Shown here in pieces: positions 25,981 through 33,586 of a DNA stretch of 64,000 bases; positions within the stretch are counted from its first letter, which is position 1, and each line of letters opens with the position of its first letter. The stretch comes from Amycolatopsis jiangsuensis (GTDB lineage: Bacteria > Actinomycetota > Actinomycetes > Mycobacteriales > Pseudonocardiaceae): contig NZ_JACHMG010000001.1 in assembly GCF_014204865.1 (NCBI RefSeq), forward strand, positions 5,482,501-5,546,500, given 5' to 3'. Both the position numbers and the translations under genes were made by a program. The notes beneath the pieces were generated by a model. The model was not told where the DNA came from. It did no database searches and worked only from the letters and a program-made list of their open reading frames with translations.

Positions 25981-26902
25981 CGCGCAGGTGACCGACCTCG
26001 CGGCCACCGCCGAGTACGGCCGGGCGGGCCAGGTCCTCGAGCCCGGACGGGTGGACGCCGAGCTGGGCCAGGATCGCCATGGCCAGCGGCGGGTAGCCGC
26101 GTTTGGCGCCGTCGGCGATCTTGATCGCGGCCGCCGTGCCGTCGGCCAGCGCGAACGCCAGCACGCCCTCGGCGCCGGCCTTCGCGAGCAGCCCGGGCAC
26201 CGCCTCCATCAGCCGGGTGTCCTCCCGGCCGGTGCCCCCGACCAGCCACGGGTGCGCTCGCATCGCGTCCGCCACCCGCCGCTGCGCGGATCCGCTCTCC
26301 GCCTGCGTCAACCGGCCGAACGAGCGGGCGAGGCCGGTCAGCGAGAAGGCGAACAGCGGCGCACCACACCCGTCGACGCCGGTCGCCGCGATGGGTTCCC
26401 CGGTCAGCTCCTCGACGGTCGCCGCAAGCGTTTGCTGCAGGGGATGGTCCGGGTCCTCGTAGCCGTCCACCGGCCAGCCGGCGGCCACGCAGGTGGCGAG
26501 CATCGCGGCGTGCTTGCCCGAGCAGTTCATGGTGATCGGCAGCCGTTCGACGGCGGCGCGTGCGGCGTCCTCGTTCAGCGGGAAGTCGGGCGGGCACGCC
26601 AGCGCCGACGGATCGAGCCCGGCGGCGCCGAGCATGGCCGACACGCGTTCGACGTGACCGGTCTCGCCGGAGTGGGAAGCACACGCCAGCGCGAGGTCGG
26701 CACCTTCGTGGCCGAGTCCGGCGCGGAGCATCCCGACGCCCTGCAGCGGCTTGTTCGACGACCGGGGGAAGATCGGGCTCACGACGTCGCCTGCCGAGTG
26801 CAGCACGGCGCCGTCCGGGCCCGTGACGACGAGCGCGCCACGGTGCACGCTTTCCACGAAGCCGGACCGGACGACCTCGACCAGGATCGGATCGCCGGTC
26901 AT
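25961..26902 (-). CDS. L-asparaginase II family protein (AnsA/ReAV type)
   Basis: This belongs to the thermolabile asparaginase II family first known from Rhizobium etli, not the classical bacterial asparaginases. The 313-residue protein has the Ser-containing motif PRSSNKPLQG near residues 46-55, MNCSGKHAAML near 124-134 (Ser and Lys catalytic candidates), and VDGCGAPLFAF with the metal-binding Cys. HSGETGHVERV is another conserved stretch. It deaminates asparagine to aspartate and ammonia. Its ATG overlaps the rsiG stop codon (ATGA), so it is translationally coupled to rsiG. Confidence 0.88.
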   Translation of the reverse strand: MTGDPILVEVVRSGFVESVHRGALVVTGPDGAVLHSAGDVVSPIFPRSSNKPLQGVGMLRAGLGHEGADLALACASHSGETGHVERVSAMLGAAGLDPSALACPPDFPLNEDAARAAVERLPITMNCSGKHAAMLATCVAAGWPVDGYEDPDHPLQQTLAATVEELTGEPIAATGVDGCGAPLFAFSLTGLARSFGRLTQAESGSAQRRVADAMRAHPWLVGGTGREDTRLMEAVPGLLAKAGAEGVLAFALADGTAAAIKIADGAKRGYPPLAMAILAQLGVHPSGLEDLARPAVLGGGREVGHLRVSWRAP

Positions 26903-27483
26903 TCGCCGGTGCGCCCCAGCTCCGAGTCCAGCAGATCGTCCACAGTGGCCGCGCCGCTGTGGTAGCGCGCGGCGATCTCCGCGTTGAGCGTGTCCATCAC
27001 GCCCTGGACGCGGCGCCGGGCGTCGGAGACGGAAGACTCCTCGGCCGCGTACGTCTCCAGCGCGGCGGCCAGCTTGTCGTCCGGGAGCGCCCCGACGTCG
27101 GTGAGGTCGGTGTTGCCGATCAGTGCCTCGGCGTGCCGGCGGTGTTCGCCCGCGCGGGACGGCTCGAGCTGCTGGTGCCTGCCGGAGCCGGCGGCAGGGC
27201 CGAGCGCGTTGTCGGCGAGGATCGAGGCGAGCCGGTCGACGATGCTGCTCTCGCCGCCGGAGGACCGGCGCTGCTGTTCGGCACGCACGATGTCGATCCG
27301 CGCGTGCAGCAGCCGGCGCAGGTAGGACAGGTCGGTCTCCTCCTGCGCGGCCTCGTCCCGGCGTTCGCGCAGCACCGGCAGGGATAGGTCACCGAGGCCG
27401 GTGAGGTATCCCGGGGCGAGGACGCGGTCGATCCGCCGTCGCCCGCCGGGACGAACTTCGATCACGGGCACATCCTGCTCCAC
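26899..27483 (-). CDS. rsiG: RsiG, c-di-GMP-dependent anti-sigma factor
   Basis: In Streptomyces, RsiG with c-di-GMP sequesters the sporulation sigma factor WhiG. The 194-residue protein is helical and carries the E-x3-S-x2-R-x3-Q-x3-D c-di-GMP signature twice: E149, S153, R156, Q160, D164 match it exactly; E49, S53, R56, H60, D64 match with His in the Gln position. The segment between (residues 70-135) is Ser/Glu/Arg-rich and probably flexible. The GTG at 27483 has GGGA upstream. It is in an operon after ygfZ (25-base gap) and before asparaginase. The WhiG partner is not in this window; a GGDEF gene is, 19 kb away. Confidence 0.88.
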   Translation of the reverse strand: MEQDVPVIEVRPGGRRRIDRVLAPGYLTGLGDLSLPVLRERRDEAAQEETDLSYLRRLLHARIDIVRAEQQRRSSGGESSIVDRLASILADNALGPAAGSGRHQQLEPSRAGEHRRHAEALIGNTDLTDVGALPDDKLAAALETYAAEESSVSDARRRVQGVMDTLNAEIAARYHSGAATVDDLLDSELGRTGE

Positions 27484-27508
27484 ATTTCCCGGGGGCGCTA
27501 CCGTCGCG

Positions 27509-28630
27509 TCAGCCGCGCAGCCGCTGCGCCGCCTCCCGGCCGGGCGCGGCGTGCTCGCCGGGCACCGAATCCGGGTCGACCACGGCCTGCACGATCCGGT
27601 CCTCGTCGCCGGCGAGCAGCTCGGCGGCGGCCGGCACCGAGCGCTTCACCAGCGCGAGCGCGATCGGCCCCAGCTCGTGGTGCTGCACCACGCTGCCGAC
27701 CCGGCCGACCACGCGCCCGCCGAGCTTGACCGGATCGCCGGTCTCCGGGGTGATCTCGGGTGAGCCGTCGAGATGCAGCAGCGCCAGGTACCGCGGCGGG
27801 CGGCCGACGTTGTGCACCTTCGACACCGTCTCCTGCCCGCGGTAGCAGCCCTTGGCCACGTGCGCGGCCGTGCCGATCCAGCCCACCTCGTGCGGGATGG
27901 TGCGCTCGTCGGTGTCCACGCCGAGGCGCGGGTGCCGCGACTCCACCCGCAGCGCGTCGAACGTCCACGTGCCGGTCGGGCGTGCGCCCGCGTCGGTGAG
28001 TCGTTGCCACCACTCGGCGAGCTCGCCGCGCGGGACGGCCAGGTCCACCGCGTCGCGGGTGGGCCACGGCATCCGCCGCGCGAACCCGCCGCCGGGCAGC
28101 GCCGCCACGGAATACGGCGCGGCATCCAGCTCGAAGCCGAGCACCTTGTCCGTGTCCGGGCCGAGCACGCTCAGCAGCGCCAGCTCCCCGGTCGCGTCGC
28201 GGATGTCCACCTGGGCCCAGAACTTCATCGCTTCCAGGTACTCGCGCAGGGTTTGCTTGCCGCCCTTGGGCAACGCGCTCGTGGCGACCGCGCCGGGATC
28301 GCTGTCCAGATAGACCGTGCCGGCAGTGTGCGCGAGCACGAAGTGGGTGTCGAGGTGGCCCTGGCTGTCGAGCACGAGGCCTTCGGTGCCGGTGTCCTCG
28401 GCCAGCTCGGTCACGTGTTGCGAGATGACCAGGTGCAGCCAGGAAAGCCGCTCTTGTCCGCCGACCGCAAGGACTTCCCGGTGCGAACGGTCGATCACGA
28501 CCACCCCGCGGGCGGCGGTGCGCTGCTCGGCGAAGGGATCTCCCCAGTGCCAGGGCACGCCGGCCTCGGGATGGCCTTCGGGAGGGGCGACCACGCGGGG
28601 GGCTTCGAGCAACGGCGAGCGGTACGGCAT
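27509..28630 (-). CDS. ygfZ: YgfZ/GcvT-like folate-binding protein
   Basis: YgfZ proteins use folate and assist Fe-S cluster assembly or repair. The 373-residue protein has the diagnostic KGCYRGQE motif (near residue 265) with the redox-active Cys, preceded by the GcvT-type fold (GVVVIDRSHREVLAVGG, LLSVLGPD). TAGGCT (28637-28642) ends six bases before the ATG at 28630, implying a leaderless or very short leader. It heads the ygfZ-rsiG-asparaginase operon and is divergent from pabC. Confidence 0.92.
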   Translation of the reverse strand: MPYRSPLLEAPRVVAPPEGHPEAGVPWHWGDPFAEQRTAARGVVVIDRSHREVLAVGGQERLSWLHLVISQHVTELAEDTGTEGLVLDSQGHLDTHFVLAHTAGTVYLDSDPGAVATSALPKGGKQTLREYLEAMKFWAQVDIRDATGELALLSVLGPDTDKVLGFELDAAPYSVAALPGGGFARRMPWPTRDAVDLAVPRGELAEWWQRLTDAGARPTGTWTFDALRVESRHPRLGVDTDERTIPHEVGWIGTAAHVAKGCYRGQETVSKVHNVGRPPRYLALLHLDGSPEITPETGDPVKLGGRVVGRVGSVVQHHELGPIALALVKRSVPAAAELLAGDEDRIVQAVVDPDSVPGEHAAPGREAAQRLRG

Positions 28631-28636
28631 GCCTTC

Positions 28637-28703
28637 AGCCTATCTCCGCTTCGCGCGAGCGCTCGCTTCCGCGAGGTAAACGATTTTCCCGGGTGAGTAC
28701 CGT
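28637..28703. promoter_or_regulatory. Divergent leaderless promoters of ygfZ and pabC
   Basis: TAGGCT on the minus strand (28637-28642) lies six bases before the ygfZ ATG. TACCGT on the plus strand (28698-28703) lies seven bases before the pabC ATG at 28711. The whole divergent spacer is only 80 bases, so the two promoters are back to back. Neither has a clear -35. Confidence 0.55.
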
Positions 28704-28710
28704 GAGGCGC

Positions 28711-29562
28711 ATGCGCGTGCTTGCCTTCCTCGACGGATCCCTTGCCGACTCCGGAGCCGCCCACCTGCGGGTGGACGACCTCGGTCTGCTGCGTGGAGAC
28801 GGGGTGTTCGAGACCATCCTCGTGGCGGACAAGAAGCCGCGGGAACTGCGCCCGCACCTCGACCGGCTCGCCCGTTCCGCGGCGATGCTGGACCTGCCGG
28901 CGCCCGACCTGGCCGGCTTCGAACGCGCTGCCCGTGCGGTGATCGACGGATGGCAGGGCGGCAGGGAAATCGCGCTGAAGCTCGTGTACACGCGAGGGGT
29001 CGACGGCGATCCGGCGGGCACGCCGACGGCGTTCGCGCTGGGCGTGGAAGTTGACGCGAAGGTGTTGCGGGCACGCGAGGACGGCGTGTCCGTGGTGACG
29101 CTGGAGCGTGGCTTCGGCCCGGACGTCGCCGAGCACGCGCCATGGTTGCTGCTGGGCTCGAAGTCGATCTCCTACGCGGTGAACATGGCCGCGTTGCGAG
29201 AAGCGGCGCGGCGCGGTGCGCAGGACGTTATTTTCACGGCCACGGACGGATCCGTGCTGGAAGGCCCGACGTCCACCGTGATACTGGCCAAGGACCGCAC
29301 GCTCTACACGCCGCCGTCCACCATCGGCATCCTGCCCGGCACCACGCAGTACGCGCTGTTCCGCGGTGCGGAGAAGGCGGGCTGGAACGTGAAGGTGGAA
29401 CCGCTCGCGGCCACCGACCTGGCCCGTGGCGACGGGGTATTCCTGGCCTCTTCGGTCCGGCTGGTCACCCGCGTGCACACGCTCGACGGCGTGGCGCTGC
29501 CCGATTCGACCGCCGTGCACCAGGAGTTGGCCGCGATCTACGAGTCCGAGTACTCGGGCTGA
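28711..29562 (+). CDS. pabC: Aminodeoxychorismate lyase-like class IV aminotransferase PabC
   Basis: PabC makes p-aminobenzoate from aminodeoxychorismate for folate synthesis. The 283-residue PLP enzyme starts FLDGSL with DDLGLLRGDGVFET, and the PLP Lys is in LLGSKSISYAVNMAA. DVIFTATDGSVLEGPTST and GILPGTTQ are family motifs of fold type IV enzymes. Branched-chain aminotransferase and D-amino acid aminotransferase share this fold; ADC lyase is favoured by length and by position next to a YgfZ/nitrobindin block (Rv0812 position). The ATG at 28711 is chosen over a GTG at 28693 because a -10 sits between them. Confidence 0.85.
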   Translation: MRVLAFLDGSLADSGAAHLRVDDLGLLRGDGVFETILVADKKPRELRPHLDRLARSAAMLDLPAPDLAGFERAARAVIDGWQGGREIALKLVYTRGVDGDPAGTPTAFALGVEVDAKVLRAREDGVSVVTLERGFGPDVAEHAPWLLLGSKSISYAVNMAALREAARRGAQDVIFTATDGSVLEGPTSTVILAKDRTLYTPPSTIGILPGTTQYALFRGAEKAGWNVKVEPLAATDLARGDGVFLASSVRLVTRVHTLDGVALPDSTAVHQELAAIYESEYSG

Positions 29563-29963
29563 GCCGCGCTGATCCGCACCACCGACGCCGGCACGCCTTC
29601 CGCCCGGTAGGCGGTGATCTTGTGGTGACCGTCGAGCAGCAGCGCGCGGGCACCGGACAGCACGATCGCCACCGGCAGGTGGCCGGACCGGATCGCGGCG
29701 CGATAGTAGGTCACGCGTGCGTGGTCGTGCTCCGGCCACTCGGTGGCCGGCACGAGAGCGGCGGCCTCGGTCAGCCGCTCCGGCCCGTTCACCCGGTAGT
29801 CGCCGTCCACGAGCAGCGCCAGCACCGCACGCAGCGTGTCCGCCAGCGGACGCCGCAGCTGACCGGTGGCCAGCGCGATGCGCAGCGACTGCGGCAGCTC
29901 CACGCGTCCGCCGGTGTTCAGCTCCAGGAAACCCGCGCCACCGGTGATCGTTACCCGTTCCAC
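29538..29963 (-). CDS. ParB-like nuclease-fold small protein
   Basis: The 141-residue protein ends with LPVAIVLSGARALLLDGHHKITAYRAEGVPASVVRI, which matches the ParB/sulfiredoxin core (the D-G-H-H-K-x-x-A-Y element). The N-terminal half (LELNTGGRVELPQSLRIALATGQL) has no motif I recognise. The GTG at 29963 lies inside the end of pxpC in another frame, so it is translationally coupled. The 3' end overlaps convergent pabC by 25 bases. No partition function is implied; stand-alone proteins of this fold are often of unknown role. Confidence 0.7.
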   Translation of the reverse strand: MERVTITGGAGFLELNTGGRVELPQSLRIALATGQLRRPLADTLRAVLALLVDGDYRVNGPERLTEAAALVPATEWPEHDHARVTYYRAAIRSGHLPVAIVLSGARALLLDGHHKITAYRAEGVPASVVRISAAQPEYSDS

Positions 29964-30817
29964 ACCCGGAAGGACGGCTGGAAGCGCAGCAAGGTTCCGG
30001 GACGGACCTGGGCGAGTGCGTCGAGTGATTTCCGTCTCACCGTCGCCGCCACCGGATACCCGCCGGTCGTCGGATGGTCGGCGAGGAACACGATCGGCTG
30101 ACCGTCGGGCGGGACCTGGATCGCGCCGGTCACGATGCCCTCGCTCGGCAGCTCGCCGGTGCGAGCGCGGCGCAGCGGCGGCCCGTCGAGGCGGAGGCCG
30201 ACGCGATTGACCTCGGCGGTGACCGTCCACCAGCAGCCGAGCCCGGCCGCGGCGTCGGCGAGCCAGTCGTCCCGTGGTCCCAGCAGAACCGGCACGACGA
30301 GCTCGGCCGGGGCGGACGCGGGAGGCACGACGTCGGCTCCGGCAGGCAGCCCCGTCGCCGAGCCGAGCGGGACCGTCATGCCCGGTTCGAGCGGCACCGG
30401 CCCGAGGCCCGAGAGCACGTCCCGCGAACGGCTGCCCAGCACCGGCTCCACGGCCAGGCCCCCGGACACCGCGAGATAGCAGCGCAGCCCGGTCGACGGC
30501 GTGCCGATGGTGAGCCGCTGTCCTGCCCGCAGCGGCACGGGCACGTGTGAGCCGACCTCGCGACCGTCCACAGTGACCGGTACGGACGGTCCGGTCACCG
30601 CCGCCGTGCATGATTCCGTCGCCCGCACCTCCAGGCCGCCGAGCACGGTTTCGACCCCGGCCGCGTCCTCGGAGTTGCCGGCCAGCCGGTTCGCCAGCCG
30701 CAACGCCGCGGCGTCCAGTGCGCCGGAGGGCGGCACTCCCAGGTGTGCGTACCCGGGGCGGCCGAGGTCCTGGACGAGCGCGAGCGGACCGGTCGCAACG
30801 ATCTCCAGCGCCCGCAT
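29951..30817 (-). CDS. 5-oxoprolinase subunit C-like (PxpC, KipA/biotin-dependent carboxyltransferase family)
   Basis: PxpC works with PxpA and PxpB in ATP-dependent hydrolysis of 5-oxoproline. The 288-residue protein has the typical N-terminus (GPLALVQDLGRPGYAHLGVPPSGALD) and internal motifs AVSGGLAVEPVLGSRSRD, LPSEGIVTGAIQVPPDGQPIVFLADHPTTGGYPV. It is 30 residues shorter than many homologues but looks complete. No pxpA or pxpB gene lies nearby, so this copy is an orphan or is paired elsewhere; a different substrate is possible. It is followed by the coupled ParB-like gene. Confidence 0.85.
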   Translation of the reverse strand: MRALEIVATGPLALVQDLGRPGYAHLGVPPSGALDAAALRLANRLAGNSEDAAGVETVLGGLEVRATESCTAAVTGPSVPVTVDGREVGSHVPVPLRAGQRLTIGTPSTGLRCYLAVSGGLAVEPVLGSRSRDVLSGLGPVPLEPGMTVPLGSATGLPAGADVVPPASAPAELVVPVLLGPRDDWLADAAAGLGCWWTVTAEVNRVGLRLDGPPLRRARTGELPSEGIVTGAIQVPPDGQPIVFLADHPTTGGYPVAATVRRKSLDALAQVRPGTLLRFQPSFRVWNG

Positions 30818-30844
30818 GATCCGCTCCGCCGGCGGCTGTGGGCC

Positions 30845-31459
30845 TCAGCCCACCACACGACGCAACAGCGCCGAGGCGTGCGGCTGCATCTCCTGGCCCA
30901 TCATCGCGCGCTCCTCGACGTAGCCGAGGTCGCCGTTGATCAGGCCGTAGAGTCGCCGGGCACCGGTGACGTCCTTGGCCGTCGCGGAGCGGATGACCGC
31001 GTCCGTGCCCAGCTCCCAGGACGTCTGGTTGCGTGGTTTGCCGTAGAACAGTTCGACGACGCCCGAGCTGTGGGTGAGCAGCAGCTCCAGCGTGTCGTCC
31101 TCCTGCGGCCGCCAGAACCCCGACTCGCGGGCGGCCGGGCGCAGCACGCTGCCGTCCTCGTTCAGCAGCCACGAACGTGCCTCGTGGACGACGAACGGGC
31201 GGCCGTCGTGGGACACGGTGAGCTGCTGCGCGAACTTGATCGGCCCGTCGATGGTCGGGTACGAGATCTCGCCCTCGCCGCGCCAGACGCCGACCAGCGG
31301 AAGCAGCGCCAGGCAGGCGTCGTTCAGGTTCTCGCCCTCGCGCAGGTTGGCCGTGTCGTTCGGAATCGGGAGGTCGTCCCACAACGGCAGGTTGCGCTCG
31401 CGCGTGCTCGCCGCGCGTTCCTCGGCCGCCGCGATGGCCTCGTCGCCACTCGTGGTCAT
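30845..31459 (-). CDS. Nitrobindin-like heme-binding beta-barrel protein (Rv0813c-like)
   Basis: The ATG at 31459 gives 204 residues. After a 45-residue acidic head the lipocalin-like barrel begins with the GxWxGxG signature (GVWRGEGEISYP), and SWELGTD, FYGKPRNQTSWEL and MMGQEMQPHASALLRRV follow, the last containing the His near the C-terminus that coordinates heme in nitrobindins. Such proteins bind ferric heme and isomerise peroxynitrite. A 32-residue membrane peptide is encoded five bases upstream and should be co-transcribed. Confidence 0.88.
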   Translation of the reverse strand: MTTSGDEAIAAAEERAASTRERNLPLWDDLPIPNDTANLREGENLNDACLALLPLVGVWRGEGEISYPTIDGPIKFAQQLTVSHDGRPFVVHEARSWLLNEDGSVLRPAARESGFWRPQEDDTLELLLTHSSGVVELFYGKPRNQTSWELGTDAVIRSATAKDVTGARRLYGLINGDLGYVEERAMMGQEMQPHASALLRRVVG

Positions 31460-31464
31460 GCCGC

Positions 31465-31563
31465 TCAGCGTTGCTCGGCGTACAGCCGGTAGACGACGTA
31501 GACCGCGAACCACACGATCGCGATACCCGCGAGGATCAGCAGAATCGTAAACAGGGTCTCCAC
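31465..31563 (-). CDS. 32-residue single-span membrane peptide upstream of nitrobindin gene
   Basis: The frame from GTG 31563 to the stop at 31465-31467 encodes 32 residues: an acidic start, a membrane helix of about 20 residues (TLFTILLILAGIAIVWFAVY) and a basic C-terminus YRLYAEQR. TATTCT (31571-31576) ends seven bases before the GTG, a good leaderless arrangement, and the nitrobindin ATG follows after five bases. The coding look (hydrophobic codons, positive-inside end) supports a real small protein. Its function is unknown. Confidence 0.72.
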   Translation of the reverse strand: METLFTILLILAGIAIVWFAVYVVYRLYAEQR

Positions 31564-31570
31564 GTCCAGC

Positions 31571-31576
31571 AGAATA
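31571..31576 (-). promoter_or_regulatory. -10 of the small-peptide/nitrobindin operon
   Basis: TATTCT on the minus strand, seven bases before the GTG at 31563. It is the strongest -10 hexamer in this region. Confidence 0.6.
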
Positions 31577-31643
31577 GTCGGCCCGCCGTCGTCCGGCCCC
31601 GCGCGGGCCACCTCCGGTGAGCACAGTCACCACCCTGAACGCC

Positions 31644-31690
31644 GTGAAGGCCCCTTCGACGGAACCGGATTCCGTCGAAGGGGCCTTCAC
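31644..31690 (-). terminator. Perfect 20-bp hairpin closing the sulfur operon
   Basis: Arms 31644-31663 and 31671-31690 are exact reverse complements around a seven-base loop (arm begins GTGAAGGCCCC). It lies 17 bases after the stop of sseC on the minus strand and before the next promoter. This GTGAAGGCC-type hairpin resembles repeated terminator-like elements I recall from Amycolatopsis genomes. Confidence 0.75.
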
Positions 31691-31707
31691 GCCCGTCGAA
31701 TGGCGGG

Positions 31708-32019
31708 TCAGGCGACCGAAATCGCCAGCTGGTGCAGACCCGGACCGGCCGCGGTGACTGAGGCTTCGCCGTTGCCCGTGCGGTGCAGCGCGCGCACCGT
31801 CCACGAGCCCGCCGCCGCGTAGAAGCGGAAATCGCCGTCGTCGGAGGAGACCACCTCGCCGGCGAAGTCGCCGCCGCCGTCGAGCAGGCGGACGAACGCG
31901 CCGCCCACCGGTCCCGCGGTGCCGGTCACCTTGCCGGCCAGCACGACCTGACCGTTGGTGTCGAAGTCCGCCGGGGTCGCCTCCTGGACCGGAGCGCCGC
32001 AGCCGTCGTCGGCCGCCAT
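31708..32019 (-). CDS. sseC: DUF1416 protein, SseC-like
   Basis: The 103-residue protein starts MAADDGCGAP and contains a beta-sandwich-like domain (VVLAGKVTGTAGPVGGAFVRLLDGGGDFAGEVVSSDDGDFRFYAAAGSWTVRAL). It is the conserved partner of the cysA-type rhodanese in actinobacteria (Rv0814c) and is thought to act in sulfur metabolism, though its exact role is not established. The ATG overlaps the cysA stop codon (ATGA), so translation is coupled. Confidence 0.88.
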   Translation of the reverse strand: MAADDGCGAPVQEATPADFDTNGQVVLAGKVTGTAGPVGGAFVRLLDGGGDFAGEVVSSDDGDFRFYAAAGSWTVRALHRTGNGEASVTAAGPGLHQLAISVA

Positions 32020-32855
32020 CACTTCGCTCCCAGCTCGACCGGCACGCCGACCAGCGAGCCGTACTCGGTCCAGGAACCGTCGTAGTTCTTCACGTCGGAG
32101 TAGCCGAGCAGCTCGTGCAGCGCGAACCACGCGATCGACGAGCGCTCACCGATGCGGCAGTAGGCGATGGTCGCCTTCGACTCGTCGATGCCCGCCTCGG
32201 CGTACAGCTCCTTGATCTCGTCCTCGGACTTGAAGGTGCCGTCCTCGTTGGCCACCTTCGCCCACGGCACGTTCAGCGCGCCCGGGATGTGGCCGGGCAC
32301 CTGCGCGACCTCCTGCGGAAGGTGCGCCGGGGCGAGCAGCTTGCCGGCGAACTCGTCCGGCGAACGCACGTCCACGTAGTTCTTCGCGCCGATGGACTGC
32401 ACGACCTCGTCGCGGAACGCGCGGATCGAGGTGTCCGGCTCCTTCGCCCGGTACTGCGTGGCGTCGCGCTTGACCTCGTCGGAGTTCAGCTCACGGCCGT
32501 CGAGCTCCCACTTCTTGCGGCCGCCGTCGAGCAGCTGCACGTTCTGGTGGCCGTAGAGCTTGAAGTACCAGTAGGCGTAGGCGGCGAACCAGTTGTTGTT
32601 GCCGCCGTAGAGGATCACCCGGTCGTCGTTGGAGATGCCCTTCTCCGACAGCAGCTTTTCGAAGTCCTCCTTGCTGACGAAGTCGCGGCGCACCTTGTCC
32701 TGCAGGTCGTTGCGCCAGTCGAGCTTCACCGCACCGCGGATGTGCCCGGTGTCGTAGGCGGTGGTGTCCTCGTCGACCTCGGCGAACACCACACCGGGGG
32801 TGTCCAGGTTCTCCTCGGCCCACTGGGTGGTGACCAGGACGTCTTCACGGCTCAT
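32019..32855 (-). CDS. cysA: Thiosulfate sulfurtransferase (rhodanese) CysA
   Basis: It transfers sulfane sulfur from thiosulfate to thiol acceptors. The 278-residue protein has two rhodanese domains: an inactive N-terminal one (VFAEVDEDTTAYDTGHIRGA) and a catalytic C-terminal one with Cys233 in AYCRIGERSS. VDVRSPDEF is the CH2A-type motif. The homologue in M. tuberculosis is CysA2 (Rv0815c). DUF4395 lies upstream and sseC downstream on the same strand. Confidence 0.94.
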   Translation of the reverse strand: MSREDVLVTTQWAEENLDTPGVVFAEVDEDTTAYDTGHIRGAVKLDWRNDLQDKVRRDFVSKEDFEKLLSEKGISNDDRVILYGGNNNWFAAYAYWYFKLYGHQNVQLLDGGRKKWELDGRELNSDEVKRDATQYRAKEPDTSIRAFRDEVVQSIGAKNYVDVRSPDEFAGKLLAPAHLPQEVAQVPGHIPGALNVPWAKVANEDGTFKSEDEIKELYAEAGIDESKATIAYCRIGERSSIAWFALHELLGYSDVKNYDGSWTEYGSLVGVPVELGAK

Positions 32856-32886
32856 GGAGCGAACTCTCTTTCTGGGGGATGGTTTT

Positions 32887-33318
32887 CTACGAGGCCCGGG
32901 CCGGGCTGAAACGCTTGATCAGCAGGTACATCTCGCAGCCGAGGCAGAAGTCGAACGCCGCGTTGAGAAAGGCCGCGAACAACGCGAACGCGGTCGCCAC
33001 GATGCCCAGCGTGCTCACGCCCGCGACGAAGCCGATCGTGCCGATCAACGCGAACACGAAGCCGACCGCCTGCGCGAACCGCAGCGGGGCGGCGTCCTCG
33101 CGCTCACCCGGCGGGCCCAGCCGCGGCGCGACGAGCAGCCGGTAGACCACCGAGTACGGCGCCGGCTTGAGCCCGATGAAAGCGCCGATCGCGAACACCA
33201 CGGTCTGCAGCGCGAGCAGCGGCCACCACTGCGTCACGAGCACCACGGCGAGCACCACCGTGGTCACGATCGCGGCGAACCTGGGACCACGCGGGTCGAC
33301 GGCCGGTCCGGCGGACAT
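32887..33318 (-). CDS. DUF4395 membrane protein
   Basis: A 143-residue protein with four hydrophobic helices (about 14-30, 33-50, 84-100, 102-120). FCLGCEMYLLIKRF near the C-terminus supplies a CxxC pair next to the membrane, typical of DUF4395. It is placed between a Cys leader peptide and cysA, which suggests a role in sulfur or thiol handling across the membrane. This role is inferred from position. Gap to cysA: 31 bases. Confidence 0.85.
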   Translation of the reverse strand: MSAGPAVDPRGPRFAAIVTTVVLAVVLVTQWWPLLALQTVVFAIGAFIGLKPAPYSVVYRLLVAPRLGPPGEREDAAPLRFAQAVGFVFALIGTIGFVAGVSTLGIVATAFALFAAFLNAAFDFCLGCEMYLLIKRFSPARAS

Positions 33319-33400
33319 GGTTCCTCCTGCTTGGTGCGAGGGGAATCGGTGCGAGGGAAGAGCACGCGGGGAAACGCGAAGGCGAGGCGCGAGACGTGCT

Positions 33401-33499
33401 TCAGCGCCGGCCGGTGAACCGCGGACACAAGCTGCTGCGCACGCGGCACAGATCCACCGCGCGGCGCTGCGTCAGGAGGGTGATGGGCAGCTCGTCCAC
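33401..33499 (-). CDS. Cys-containing leader peptide of the sulfur operon
   Basis: GTG 33499 to the stop at 33401-33403 encodes 32 residues that include LLTQRRAVDLCRVRSSLC, the pattern of actinobacterial leader peptides that precede sulfur-assimilation genes. Two Cys codons lie in a basic context near the end. By analogy, ribosome stalling on Cys codons under cysteine shortage would relieve attenuation of the genes downstream (DUF4395-cysA-sseC). TACCCT (33507-33512) ends seven bases before the GTG, so the message is leaderless, as is common for these leaders. The ORF is too short for ordinary gene callers. Confidence 0.82.
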   Translation of the reverse strand: MDELPITLLTQRRAVDLCRVRSSLCPRFTGRR

Positions 33500-33506
33500 A
33501 GCACGC

Positions 33507-33512
33507 AGGGTA
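33507..33512 (-). promoter_or_regulatory. -10 of the sulfur operon (leaderless)
   Basis: TACCCT on the minus strand, seven bases before the leader-peptide GTG at 33499. Confidence 0.6.
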
Positions 33513-33586
33513 CCCAGTCTTCCCTCACTGCGGGAACCTGGTTCATACCTTGGGACGAGTTCCGGATCCTGGGAAACAACCCCGGC

